The notes: a model not told the origin generated them from the sequence alone. Shown: positions 1-8,568, numbered from the stretch's first letter. The stretch is DNA of 46,157 nucleotides from Saprospiraceae bacterium (GCA_017987975.1 JAGNSQ010000009.1:1-46157), one strand, 5' to 3'. Made by a program: numbers and translations.

Positions 1-1527
1 CAAAAGCCGTGGTCCAATTTTCATTCTACCTTCAACCAAACGGTAGAAGAACTTATGGTGATCTCCAATGATCGCTCCGGACTGCCCCTCGACAACTATA
101 ATCTTACCACCCAGGCTATACTTGATCTATTGGATGAAGGCCTTTCCCGACAAAAACAGATCAAAGCAGGTGGCTCCCGCTGGTCATTGTCGCCCATCAA
201 TTTTACCAATCAATGGTACCTGGATACCACCCGACTATCCATTGCCATGCACATGGAGGGGGGTGAATTAGATTCTTCTTATCCGGGTGTACCCGATGAC
301 CTCGCTTTTGCCCAATGTGGGGTAGGGATCAAACAGCTGAGTACATTTTTTGGAAGAAGACAACGGTCGCTGAAGGCCTCAGGTGCGAGCAATGGACAAA
401 CCATAGCCGGGGCCATAGGTACCGGAGTTCATGGATCATCCATCGAATTCGGATCTGTTCAGGATTTTGTAGTAGGCTTGCACATCCTAATCAGTGGATC
501 CAAAAATGTATACATCGAACGGTCGTCCTATCCGGTAGTAAGCTCTTCTTTTGTGCAGTCCATTGGGGCCACACTTATTAGAGATGATGATATGTTTAAT
601 GCTGCTCTGGTAAGTATGGGAGCATTTGGCTTTATCCATGGAGTGATGGTAGAGGCAGAACCCAATTATGTGCTCCGCAACTTTGTTTTGGATATCAGCA
701 GGGAGGAGGTCGATGAATTGATACCCCATTTCGATTTTGCCAATGCCTCATTTCAGGTCCCGGGTATGGAAGGCATCAGGCCCTGGCATTTTAAACTGTA
801 CATCAATCCCTATAGAAGCAGAGGTGCCATCAAAGTTGAGGTTATGTACAAAGAAGCCTATCCTGCAGGCTACACCTCTCCGCATCAGGGTGGGGTAGTG
901 CAGGATTATAACAAAGATCTGCTGGGCGTCATCGGTGCTTTGTCGCAACAATTAAAAGGCAGCATTGCGGTTATGCTTAGGGTCTTGCAAAATTATGGCT
1001 TCCCCAAAAATACAGCACCCGAAGGTGAAGTGGCCACCCTGGCAGATATGTTTTACGATACCACTACCGGCGGCCAAACTTACTCCTGCGCCATGGGTAT
1101 TCCACTTCAGCACAGCGCAGCCGCTCTAAAAATCATCCACGACGAGATGAATATCAACAAGGACATCCCCGCCATCATTGCCCTCCGGTTTGTAAAAAGC
1201 AGCAAGGCTCTGATGGCGTTCACAAAGTTTAGTGATATCACCTGCATCCTTGAACTCGACGGAGTGAGAGTACCGATAATAGACCAATTTGTTCACAAAA
1301 TTCCTGCCCTGCTCGATAGGCAAAGAATACCCTACACCTTCCATTGGGGAAAAGACAATCCGATGAACACCGCCATGGTGCAACGAATGTATGGTGCAGA
1401 TTATGACAAATGGGTCAGACAAAGATCCAGGTTGATGACTTTTGAAGAAGCTTCTTTGTTTTCCAGTAGTTACAGCGCCTCCATAGGCTTAGCTGCCTGG
1501 GTGGCCGGGGAGACACCTGTAGTGTAA
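1..1527 (+). CDS. FAD-linked oxidase (PCMH type), 5' end outside window
   Basis: The frame is open from base 1; the first ATG (55) is probably internal, because the preceding codons (ending NQTVEEL) resemble the start of an FAD PCMH fold, where a segment like this precedes the first beta strand. After the ATG, the FAD-binding motif appears as SGASNGQTIAGAIGTGVHGS at about residues 109-128, where the glycine-rich loop and the histidine sit in the vanillyl-alcohol-oxidase/aldonolactone-oxidase fold. The rest matches the length of a substrate domain, and the C-terminal segment FHWGKDNP resembles the HWGK motif of aldonolactone oxidases. Such enzymes oxidise sugar lactones, alditols or similar alcohols with FAD. 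The substrate cannot be told from the sequence. No signal peptide can be judged because the N-terminus is missing. It is followed by a repeat-rich spacer, so it is probably not co-transcribed with the next gene. Confidence 0.8.
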   Translation, partial: QKPWSNFHSTFNQTVEELMVISNDRSGLPLDNYNLTTQAILDLLDEGLSRQKQIKAGGSRWSLSPINFTNQWYLDTTRLSIAMHMEGGELDSSYPGVPDDLAFAQCGVGIKQLSTFFGRRQRSLKASGASNGQTIAGAIGTGVHGSSIEFGSVQDFVVGLHILISGSKNVYIERSSYPVVSSSFVQSIGATLIRDDDMFNAALVSMGAFGFIHGVMVEAEPNYVLRNFVLDISREEVDELIPHFDFANASFQVPGMEGIRPWHFKLYINPYRSRGAIKVEVMYKEAYPAGYTSPHQGGVVQDYNKDLLGVIGALSQQLKGSIAVMLRVLQNYGFPKNTAPEGEVATLADMFYDTTTGGQTYSCAMGIPLQHSAAALKIIHDEMNINKDIPAIIALRFVKSSKALMAFTKFSDITCILELDGVRVPIIDQFVHKIPALLDRQRIPYTFHWGKDNPMNTAMVQRMYGADYDKWVRQRSRLMTFEEASLFSSSYSASIGLAAWVAGETPVV

Positions 1528-1540
1528 TAAATGATCGAGG

Positions 1541-1655
1541 CGCTAACGGCTAACCGCTAACGGCTAACCGCTGACCGTGTACTTATAACTGCTTTGCTCA
1601 ACGCGCTCCGCCGCTTCCCCTTGCTTCGCAACGGGACAAGCCGCGCTCCGCCTCC
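1541..1655. repeat. GC-rich intergenic repeat island
   Basis: Bases 1541-1577 are a tandem heptamer array (CGCTAAC/GGCTAAC alternating, about 5 copies; two exact 14-base units at 1541-1554 and 1555-1568, then a degenerate partial copy). It is followed by two exact copies of CGCGCTCCGCC at 1602-1612 and 1642-1652, which flank an imperfect hairpin at about 1613-1641. The block is much more GC-rich than the surrounding spacer and has no convincing reading frame. It looks like a dispersed intergenic repeat family, but other copies cannot be seen in this window. Confidence 0.7.
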
Positions 1656-1703
1656 TATTCCCTTCCAAAAAGTTAAATAAGACCCAACACATAATAAATA
1701 CCT

Positions 1704-1711
1704 TAATTTTG
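1704..1711 (+). promoter_or_regulatory. Bacteroidota -7 box for the 1743 gene
   Basis: TAATTTTG is an exact match to TAnnTTTG and lies 31 bases before the ATG at 1743. The -33 TTG element is not clear. The expected transcript start is near 1717, giving a leader of about 25 bases. Confidence 0.55.
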
Positions 1712-1742
1712 CATTAAAGGATAGAATACAAAACAAAGGGGT

Positions 1743-2612
1743 ATGAAGTATTTATGGGTATTTATAGGTAGTTTCTTTTTTATTGCGGCTCAGGGTCAAC
1801 ACACTTTGGCTTTTTACAATGATGTGATGGTGAATGCCGTGGATGGTAAACACAGAGCTGAGGCGGCCAAAGTATTTAACAGCGAGTTTATAAGTGAGCT
1901 TAAAAAGTCTGGCAGCTTTGGCAATGCTTATGCAGAGCTGAAGTGGGTTTCACAAAAAAGCGACAAGGATCGCAACTTTCGCATTTTTACCTGGCAGGTG
2001 GAAGATGAAAAGGGAAAGTTTACGCAATATGGTGTGATCCAGCACAAAGACGGGAAAGTGGTTGTGTTGAGCGACAAGTCAGTTTATGAGCCCGACATGG
2101 ACTACGCAGTGATGGGGCCTGATCAATGGCTGGGGGCCTTGTATTATAATATAATAGAGACCAGAACAGAAAAAGGAAAGGCCTGGCTGCTATTTGGTTA
2201 TGATGGAGGAGATGGTAAAAACAGGATGAAAGTGGTAGATGTTTTGTCGTTTAGTAAAGATGGAATGCCGGTTTTTGGCGCGGAGCTGTTTTTAGTAGGA
2301 GAAGGAAAAAGGCCCGATTTAAAGACCCGCATTGGGCTGCCTTATTCGGCTCTGGCCAATGTCAACTTTAATTATAGTGTAGAACAAGAAATGATAGTGC
2401 ACGACTTCATCGTAGCCAGGATGGGCATTGACCCCTCTGGCGAAGTAGCCAGGGTACCTGATGGCACCTATACCGGATATAAATGGGATGGTAAGTATTG
2501 GAAAAAAATTGATCAGCTGGCTACGGTAGAGATGGCCCCCACGGATATCTTTTTCCAGCCCAAAAAAGAAGAAGGACCTAAAAAGGACCTATTTGGCAGA
2601 AAGAAAGAATAA
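1743..2612 (+). CDS. Secreted protein of unknown function
   Basis: 289 residues. The N-terminus has a classic signal peptide (MKYLWVFIGSFFFIAAQGQ, cleavage likely near residue 19). The mature part is a soluble-looking alpha/beta chain with many aromatic residues, ending in a lysine/glutamate-rich tail (PKKEEGPKKDLFGRKKE). I do not recognise a named domain. It has its own promoter box upstream and a strong terminator downstream, so it is a single-gene unit next to the dcw cluster rather than part of it. The start is the ATG directly after the signal-peptide-like sequence. It is likely periplasmic or attached to the outer membrane, but no lipobox cysteine is present. Confidence 0.8.
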   Translation: MKYLWVFIGSFFFIAAQGQHTLAFYNDVMVNAVDGKHRAEAAKVFNSEFISELKKSGSFGNAYAELKWVSQKSDKDRNFRIFTWQVEDEKGKFTQYGVIQHKDGKVVVLSDKSVYEPDMDYAVMGPDQWLGALYYNIIETRTEKGKAWLLFGYDGGDGKNRMKVVDVLSFSKDGMPVFGAELFLVGEGKRPDLKTRIGLPYSALANVNFNYSVEQEMIVHDFIVARMGIDPSGEVARVPDGTYTGYKWDGKYWKKIDQLATVEMAPTDIFFQPKKEEGPKKDLFGRKKE

Positions 2613-2643
2613 AGAATCTACATCCAATCAGATTCGAAGCTGT

Positions 2644-2686
2644 AAAACAGGCTTGTTGAGTATGATCGACAAGCCTGTTTTTATTT
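2644..2686 (+). terminator. Rho-independent terminator after the 1743 gene
   Basis: Perfect 13-bp stem (AAAACAGGCTTGT at 2644-2656 pairs with 2669-2681), 12-base loop, and a T-rich tail TTTTATTTT. Confidence 0.85.
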
Positions 2687-2943
2687 TACAGTAGATGTAA
2701 TATTGAAATAATATTTGGCAATAGTCAATAATGGTAAAAATCTATACTTTTCAATGATAGCGGTCATATCCGGGTGATCGACTTGGGGCTTAAAAATAAA
2801 TTTCAAACAATTACATATTATTAATAAAATTAATATATATATTTGCCATGTAATTTGTTCTTTGAATCAACAAATTATACATTAATAAATGTACACATTC
2901 AAATATTTTATAATTTGTATGTGGGGTGTAAAACCACTTAAAT

Positions 2944-2960
2944 GTCAACAATTTGTTGAC
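2944..2960. promoter_or_regulatory. 8-1-8 palindrome upstream of mraZ
   Basis: GTCAACAATTTGTTGAC is a perfect inverted repeat with 8-base arms around one central base. It has the size of a dimeric regulator site and lies about 150 bases before the mraZ ATG. No bound factor can be named. Confidence 0.5.
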
Positions 2961-3048
2961 GAAACGTAAACAGAAAGCTGTCAAAACGGGGTGTTTTTAC
3001 ATATTATTGAAAAAAATAATGTTTTTTTGGTTAAAATTGGTAGTAATG

Positions 3049-3063
3049 TGGGAAAATGTGGGA
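3049..3063 (+). promoter_or_regulatory. Probable MraZ operator
   Basis: Two TGGGA boxes at 3049-3053 and 3059-3063, 10 bases apart start to start (5-base spacer). MraZ of Escherichia coli is known to bind TGGGN direct repeats with 5-base spacers upstream of its own gene. Here the boxes fall on the expected -33 region of the mraZ promoter, which would give repression by occlusion. Confidence 0.75.
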
Positions 3064-3072
3064 AAGTAGTTT

Positions 3073-3080
3073 CATATTTG
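3073..3080 (+). promoter_or_regulatory. -7 box of the mraZ/dcw promoter
   Basis: CATATTTG matches TAnnTTTG at 7 of 8 positions. The same variant precedes the gene at 36473. The transcript would begin near 3086, giving a leader of about 25 bases before the ATG at 3110. The first TGGGA box occupies the -33 position 20 bases upstream. Confidence 0.6.
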
Positions 3081-3109
3081 TGCTATCAACCTAAGGCCTA
3101 GAAGGGGAA

Positions 3110-3571
3110 ATGATTAGTTTAACTGGAGAATATGAGTGTAGATTAGACGAAAGAGGGCGGGTAAAGTTCCCGCAGAAACTCATAGACTCATTGGGGCAAC
3201 TAAAGCATACAGGCTTCATAGTGAATCGTGGATTTGAGAAAAATTTAGCAATTTATCCCAAAACAGTTTGGGAACAGAAGACGAAAGAAATAAACCAACT
3301 CAATATCTATGACAAGAAGCATCGAGAGGCAATTAGGTACTTTTACAGAGGGGCTACAGAGCTTTTACTGGACAGTGCCGACAGGGTAAATGTACCCGGC
3401 AATCTCCTCACTTATGCGGGGATTGAAAAAGATGCGGTTTTATTTGCATACAAAGACTTCATTGAATTGTGGTCCAAGGAGGAGTACGAACGTTACTTGT
3501 CCAGCGAACCCGATAGTTTTGATGAAGTAATTCAAGGCGTGTTTGGCAACAAACCAGACTTTTTGCCCTAA
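3110..3571 (+). CDS. mraZ: Transcriptional regulator MraZ
   Basis: 153 residues, the usual length. It has two SpoVT/AbrB-like MraZ domains. The first half has the pattern GEYECRLDERGRVKFPQKL, and the second repeats the fold around LLLDSADRVNVPGNLL, each with a DxxGR/DxxxR-type DNA-contact loop. MraZ forms a ring-shaped oligomer, binds TGGGN repeats and represses the dcw cluster including itself. Matching boxes lie just upstream (3049-3063), so autoregulation is likely. It is the first gene of the cluster and lies 3 bases before rsmH. Confidence 0.95.
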   Translation: MISLTGEYECRLDERGRVKFPQKLIDSLGQLKHTGFIVNRGFEKNLAIYPKTVWEQKTKEINQLNIYDKKHREAIRYFYRGATELLLDSADRVNVPGNLLTYAGIEKDAVLFAYKDFIELWSKEEYERYLSSEPDSFDEVIQGVFGNKPDFLP

Positions 3572-3574
3572 GCC

Positions 3575-4474
3575 ATGCAAGCATACCACATTCCGGTTTT
3601 ACTCAACGAAAGCATATCATCCCTGAATGTCCTGCCGGACGGGGTATATGTAGATGCTACTTTTGGGGCAGGAGGACACTCCAAACCGATTTTAACAACA
3701 TTGAATGCCAAAGGGCATTTGTACGCTTTTGATCAGGACGACGATGCATTTGACAATGCTTTCGATCAACCCAACTTTACCCTGATTCAGGCTAACTACC
3801 GTTACCTGCATCGTTTCATGAAGTTGTATGGGGTTGAAAAAATCGATGGCATTTTGGCGGATCTCGGCATATCATCTCACCAGATTGATGTTCCGGAACG
3901 TGGCTTTTCATTCAGGTATCAGGCTCCTCTTGACATGCGCATGAACACTTCTTCATCGCAAACCGCAAGAGAAATTCTGTCTACCTATCCGGAAGAAGAC
4001 CTTACTGGTATCTTCAGTGATTATGGTGAAGTGCGCAACGCCATTACCCTGGCAAAAAAGATTGTAGAGGTGAGAAAGTCGAAAAAAATCGACACCACCG
4101 ATGATCTGAATGCCATTCTCCGTCAATGTGCAATGGGGCCGGCGCAAAAATACTTTGCCCAGGTTTACCAGGCACTTCGTATCGAAGTTAATGATGAAAT
4201 GAATGCGTTGATCGATTTTTTACAGCGCGGAAAGGACTTGCTTAAACCGGGTGGCCGGTTTGCAGTAATCACTTACCATTCTCTGGAAGATCGACTTGTG
4301 AAAAACCTGTTCAAAACAGGTAATGTAACAGGTGATGTGATACGCGATGAATTTGGAAATATTGAGCGACCTTTTGAGTTGTACAATAAAAACGTGATTG
4401 TGCCTTCTTCGGAAGAACAACGGATCAATCCGAGATCACGAAGTGCAAAACTTAGGGTAGCTATAAAGAGATAA
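3575..4474 (+). CDS. rsmH: 16S rRNA (cytosine1402-N4)-methyltransferase RsmH
   Basis: 299 residues, the normal family length. The S-adenosylmethionine-binding motif DATFGAGGHS lies at residues 27-36, the segment ADLGISSHQID follows, and the conserved C-terminal NPRSRSAKLR is present. RsmH methylates N4 of C1402 in the decoding centre of 16S rRNA, together with RsmI acting on the 2'-O. It starts 3 bases after the mraZ stop, so the two are co-transcribed and probably coupled. Formerly called mraW. Confidence 0.97.
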   Translation: MQAYHIPVLLNESISSLNVLPDGVYVDATFGAGGHSKPILTTLNAKGHLYAFDQDDDAFDNAFDQPNFTLIQANYRYLHRFMKLYGVEKIDGILADLGISSHQIDVPERGFSFRYQAPLDMRMNTSSSQTAREILSTYPEEDLTGIFSDYGEVRNAITLAKKIVEVRKSKKIDTTDDLNAILRQCAMGPAQKYFAQVYQALRIEVNDEMNALIDFLQRGKDLLKPGGRFAVITYHSLEDRLVKNLFKTGNVTGDVIRDEFGNIERPFELYNKNVIVPSSEEQRINPRSRSAKLRVAIKR

Positions 4475-4517
4475 ATACTTATTTGACCATAATTCTGTTC
4501 TGATTAACAGACAAAAG

Positions 4518-4868
4518 ATGACTGAAGTCCAAGATAAGAAAACTACAACTACAACTACAACCAAACGGACCAAGTGGGTTGAGTGGGTATTTATCAATCT
4601 GCCGTTTGTGTGCTACCTGGCATTTCTGGGCATTGTATACATTTACAATGCACACACTGCTGAGCGGTCTTTGAGAAAGATCGACCGTCTCAAAAAAGAA
4701 GTGATGGATGACAAATGGCAATACATGAATCTCAAGCAGGAGTTAATGTATGGTAGCACACAATCGCAGTTGGCTAAAAACCTGGAAGAAAAACAGATTT
4801 TACCACTTGCCAAATTGCCCCGCAAAATTGTGGTGGACAAAGAAGGCAAGAAAGATAAAAAGGATTGA
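4518..4868 (+). CDS. ftsL: FtsL-like cell division protein
   Basis: 116 residues. It has a charged cytoplasmic head with a run of seven threonines (coded by three ACTACA hexamers at 4542-4559), one membrane segment (about residues 23-44), then a heptad-like helix (about 47-78) in the periplasm and a very basic tail ending KKDKKD. This architecture and the position between rsmH and ftsI identify FtsL, although primary sequence conservation in the family is poor. FtsL joins FtsB/DivIC and FtsQ in the complex that activates FtsWI septal peptidoglycan synthesis. It ends 8 bases before ftsI. Confidence 0.8.
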   Translation: MTEVQDKKTTTTTTTKRTKWVEWVFINLPFVCYLAFLGIVYIYNAHTAERSLRKIDRLKKEVMDDKWQYMNLKQELMYGSTQSQLAKNLEEKQILPLAKLPRKIVVDKEGKKDKKD

Positions 4869-4876
4869 GCTAGCTG

Positions 4877-6982
4877 ATGAACAGACGCACAGAATTATTG
4901 GGTAGAGCTTATTTTGTAGTATCGGTATTTGCGATACTGGCTCTGGTCATAGCGTTTCGAGTCATTAAGATCAGTCTTATTGAAGGCGACAAATGGAGAG
5001 CAAAAGGCTCAAAAAATGTCAAATGGATGGAGGTAGATGCCGATAGAGGCAATATTTATGCCGATGATGAAAGTTTGTTGGCTACCTCACTACAGTTCTT
5101 TGAAATACGAATGGATGCCACAGTGCCTGATGCCAAGCTCTTCAAGTCAAAGGTCGATTCTCTCGCCCTTATGTTGAGCAAGTCGATCAGGCCCGACAAA
5201 AGTTATGCTGAATGGAAGCAGACCTTGTACCAGGCTCGAAAACAAAAAAACCGCTATCTCTACATTGCCAAAGCATTGGACACCGAAGAGATAGAGATGG
5301 TGCGCAAGTTTCCGATTTTTCGCTCAGGCAGATATGCCGGCGGCTACCTCGAATTGAGGTATGGTACTCGCAAAAAGCCGTTCAACCAACTGGCTTCCCG
5401 CACCATCGGTGAAGACCGCGAAAACGCTCAGAAAGTGGGACTGGAAGGATATTTTGATAAATTCCTGAAAGGTCCAACGGATAAACGATTGATGAAAAAA
5501 ATCGATAATTCCAAAGACATCTGGGTGCCGGTTTACGATCCCTCCGAATTTGAAATCAAAAGAGGAGATGACATTGTAACCACGCTTAATGTTCACCTCC
5601 TGGATGTGGTTCATGCTGAGTTGGAAAAACAACTGATCAAAAGTCAGGCAAGTGCAGGTACCGCCATCCTGATGGAGGTAAAAACTGGAGCTATTAAGGC
5701 CATCTCCAACCTTACGCTGAAAGACAGCATAGGAGTAGAGGTACTCAATACAGCCATCGGAAATTCTTCTGAACCAGGTTCAACCTTTAAACTGGCTACC
5801 GTTTTGGCACTGTTGGAAGACAGTCTGGCCGATCTGGAAACCAAGGTTAACCTCAATGCAGGAAGCATACGTTTTTCTGACCGTGTGATGCACGATTCTG
5901 AAAAACACAACCGATACGAAGTAAGTATGAAGGAAGCTTTTGCCATCTCATCCAATGTGGGAATAGCAAAACTGGCCAACGACGCCTACAACAGAAACGA
6001 AGCCGGAAGATTGTTGTTCAGATCCAAGTTGTCTCAATTTGGCCTCGATAAAATGACAGAGGTGGAAATCGATGGAGAGGGCAGACCCGTGATCAAAGAT
6101 CCGGTAAAAAACAAAAACACCTGGTATGGTACTACCATTCCATGGATGGCCCACGGATACGAAATTGCGATCACTCCTTTGCAGTTGCTGAATTTTTACA
6201 ACGCGGTTGCCAACAATGGAAAGATGATGAAGCCATACCTGGTTTCTGAAATCAGAAAGGACGATGGTACTTCTAAAAAGATCGAACCCAAAGTTTTGAT
6301 CGATCACATTGCCAAGGCACACAACATCGCGAAAGCGCAGGAAATGTTGCTGGCAGTAGTAGAAGATGGAACAGCAAAAAATATTTTGTCATCACATGTA
6401 AAGATGGCAGGTAAGACGGGAACTACCCGGGTAAATTATACCAATAAAGAAGAGTACGCCAAATACAATGCATCATTCTGCGGATATTTTCCCGCCGATG
6501 ATCCGGAGTACAGCATGATCGTCATTCTTTATGAACCCAAGGGAGCCTTTTATGGATCTTCGGTTGCAGCCCCGGTTTTTAAGGCAGTTGCAGAAAAGAC
6601 CATGGCGTGGAGGTTTGAAATTGCACCGGTGTACAATGATACCATGGCTGATAAGACCCTGGTTTCGATGCCGGAAAGAAATGTAGGCTTTAGTGCCGAC
6701 TTTGTTTCGCTCTTTGATTATGTAGGAATGCCTTATAAAAATAAGAGTAAAAATTCATGGGTAAGTGTGGATCCATTTGAAACCAAAATGATTGTTGAAG
6801 ATAAAAAGATAGCTAAAAGTGCTGTGCCGGATGTAAGGGGCATGGGAGCAAGAGATGCCATGTATGTATTGGAAAATCTTGGACTCAGAGTAGCAGTCTT
6901 CGGAAGGGGAAAGGTAGCCAGGCAGAGCCTGTTGCCGGGAACCGGAGTAAAGGGACAGCAGATTGAAATCTATCTTCAGTAA
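4877..6982 (+). CDS. ftsI: Septal peptidoglycan transpeptidase FtsI (PBP) with PASTA domain
   Basis: 701 residues. One N-terminal membrane anchor (about 12-32), a PBP dimerisation domain, then a transpeptidase domain with all three active-site motifs: STFK with nucleophile Ser302, SSN at 358-360 and KTG at 513-515. A single PASTA domain closes the protein (about 645-701, starting VPDVRGM). It cross-links septal peptidoglycan with FtsW as partner polymerase. The length and the C-terminal PASTA domain are usual for Bacteroidota FtsI and differ from the shorter enterobacterial form. It sits between ftsL and murE with gaps of only a few bases, so it is within the main transcript. Confidence 0.96.
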   Translation: MNRRTELLGRAYFVVSVFAILALVIAFRVIKISLIEGDKWRAKGSKNVKWMEVDADRGNIYADDESLLATSLQFFEIRMDATVPDAKLFKSKVDSLALMLSKSIRPDKSYAEWKQTLYQARKQKNRYLYIAKALDTEEIEMVRKFPIFRSGRYAGGYLELRYGTRKKPFNQLASRTIGEDRENAQKVGLEGYFDKFLKGPTDKRLMKKIDNSKDIWVPVYDPSEFEIKRGDDIVTTLNVHLLDVVHAELEKQLIKSQASAGTAILMEVKTGAIKAISNLTLKDSIGVEVLNTAIGNSSEPGSTFKLATVLALLEDSLADLETKVNLNAGSIRFSDRVMHDSEKHNRYEVSMKEAFAISSNVGIAKLANDAYNRNEAGRLLFRSKLSQFGLDKMTEVEIDGEGRPVIKDPVKNKNTWYGTTIPWMAHGYEIAITPLQLLNFYNAVANNGKMMKPYLVSEIRKDDGTSKKIEPKVLIDHIAKAHNIAKAQEMLLAVVEDGTAKNILSSHVKMAGKTGTTRVNYTNKEEYAKYNASFCGYFPADDPEYSMIVILYEPKGAFYGSSVAAPVFKAVAEKTMAWRFEIAPVYNDTMADKTLVSMPERNVGFSADFVSLFDYVGMPYKNKSKNSWVSVDPFETKMIVEDKKIAKSAVPDVRGMGARDAMYVLENLGLRVAVFGRGKVARQSLLPGTGVKGQQIEIYLQ

Positions 6983-6987
6983 AAATA

Positions 6988-8463
6988 TTGCTTTTGGAAG
7001 CAAAAAAGTTGTTTGAAATATATATAGGCGATCTCAGCCGGGAGCGCCTGGGAGCACCGGAAGGTGAAGTCAAAGGCATAGCCCTGGATTCGCGCAAGGT
7101 GGTAGAAGGAGGATGTTACATTGCCATCAGAGGCAGTGCAGCAGACGGACACGACTACATTTCTCAGGCCATTGCCAATGGAGCGAGGGTTATTGTTTGC
7201 GAAAACATGCCCAAAGATGCTGAAGCAGGAGTTTTTTACCAAAGGGTAACGGATGCCAGAGCTGCAGCCGCAAAATTAGCACACGGCTTTTACGGAGACC
7301 CCACAGCCCACATGACAGTGGTAGGCGTAACAGGAACCAATGGTAAAACCACGGTGGCCACGCTGATGCACCAATTGTATACCCGATTAGGGTTTACCTG
7401 CGGCTTGATCAGTACGGTAGAAAACATCATCGGTACTACGGTTGTTCCGGCTACCCACACCACACCAGATGCAGTTAGTCTGGCAGCGTTGATGGAGGAA
7501 ATGAGGCAAAGAGGTTGCAGCCATGTTTTTATGGAAGTTAGTTCCCACGCACTCGATCAAAAAAGAGTGATGGGGGTTCATTTCAACGCGGCTGTCTTTA
7601 CCAACATTACCCATGACCACCTCGATTATCACAAAACATTTTTGGCATATATTCAGGCTAAAAAATTGTTTTTTGATCATCTGGAAGACAGCAGTCTTGC
7701 CATCATCAATGCAGATGACCGCAATGGAAAGACCATGGTTCAAAATACCCGGGCTAAAGTGGTGACTTATGCATTGCATTCCATGGCCGACTACAGGTGT
7801 AGGATCTTGTCAGATGACATGGAAGGTTTGCAATTGCGCATCAACCAGTGGGATGTCAGTTGCCGAATGTCGGGTGCATTCAATGCCTACAACCTTACAG
7901 CGGTACTTGCGGTAGCCCATGGCTTAGGCGAGAACCAGGACGAGGTACTCAGCATCCTTTCAGGATTGCAGGGAGCAGAAGGCAGAATGGAAAAAGTAGA
8001 GGATACGGTTAAAAACAGAACCGGTATCGTTGACTATGCCCACACACCGGATGCCCTTGAGAATGTGTTAAAAACCATAAGCGCGTCAGCTCGCAAAGAT
8101 CAAAAAATCTTTGTGGTAGTTGGATGCGGTGGTGACAGAGATGCAAGCAAGCGGCCATTGATGGCAGCCATTGCAGCAAAGTACGCACATACGGCCATCT
8201 TCACCAGCGACAATCCGCGGAGTGAAGACCCGGAAACCATCCTTGATCAGATGATGGAGGGATTGGATCAGACCCAGAAGGCAAAAAGCCTTCGCATAAC
8301 AGATCGCCTTATGGCCATTAAAACAGCCGCCATGATGTCAACAAACGGTGACATTGTACTGGTAGCTGGAAAAGGCCACGAGAAATACCAGGAAATAAAG
8401 GGAGTTAAACATCCCTTTGAAGATAAAAAAATATTGTCGGAAGCATTTTCCGGCCATATTTAA
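6988..8463 (+). CDS. murE: UDP-MurNAc-tripeptide synthetase MurE (meso-DAP adding)
   Basis: 491 residues. The ATP-binding loop GTNGKTT lies at 116-122 and the substrate motif DNPR at 408-411, which is the mark of ligases that add meso-diaminopimelate rather than lysine. It therefore adds the third stem residue to UDP-MurNAc-L-Ala-D-Glu in the cytoplasm. No ATG fits the N-terminus; the best start is TTG at 6988 (another TTG at 6994 is possible), 5 bases after the ftsI stop. It is followed by a 105-base gap with a strong inverted repeat before mraY. Confidence 0.95.
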   Translation: MLLEAKKLFEIYIGDLSRERLGAPEGEVKGIALDSRKVVEGGCYIAIRGSAADGHDYISQAIANGARVIVCENMPKDAEAGVFYQRVTDARAAAAKLAHGFYGDPTAHMTVVGVTGTNGKTTVATLMHQLYTRLGFTCGLISTVENIIGTTVVPATHTTPDAVSLAALMEEMRQRGCSHVFMEVSSHALDQKRVMGVHFNAAVFTNITHDHLDYHKTFLAYIQAKKLFFDHLEDSSLAIINADDRNGKTMVQNTRAKVVTYALHSMADYRCRILSDDMEGLQLRINQWDVSCRMSGAFNAYNLTAVLAVAHGLGENQDEVLSILSGLQGAEGRMEKVEDTVKNRTGIVDYAHTPDALENVLKTISASARKDQKIFVVVGCGGDRDASKRPLMAAIAAKYAHTAIFTSDNPRSEDPETILDQMMEGLDQTQKAKSLRITDRLMAIKTAAMMSTNGDIVLVAGKGHEKYQEIKGVKHPFEDKKILSEAFSGHI

Positions 8464-8495
8464 GATAGGTTCTATTATCATTCTCAGGTTGGTTT

Positions 8496-8552
8496 AGCAG
8501 TTGGGGTTAGTCACTGCTGATAAAGATCAGACACACGAAACCACCAACTGCT
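8496..8552 (+). other. Structured spacer between murE and mraY
   Basis: AGCAGTTGG (8496-8504) pairs with CCAACTGCT (8544-8552). GGTT (8505-8508) continues the stem with AACC (8539-8542) after a one-base bulge. Inside the loop, CTGAT/ATCAG (8517-8521, 8526-8530) forms a second small hairpin with an AAAG loop. There is no T-run, so it is not a standard terminator. It may be an RNA processing or attenuation element, or a small repeat. Confidence 0.5.
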
Positions 8553-8568
8553 CTTTTAAAGAAAAGGT

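Larger units (their letters stand above)
2687..3109 (+). other. AT-rich regulatory leader of the dcw cluster
   Basis: About 420 bases without a credible gene. The region is strongly AT-rich (for example 2815-2920) and interrupted by a 17-base palindrome at 2944-2960 and the mraZ promoter/operator at 3049-3080. No long reading frame or hairpin-plus-T-run was found inside it. It probably carries the regulation of the whole division cluster. Confidence 0.6.

Noticed and set aside
1541-1577. Heptamer array as a CRISPR
   Set aside because: Units are contiguous with no spacers, and no cas genes are present.
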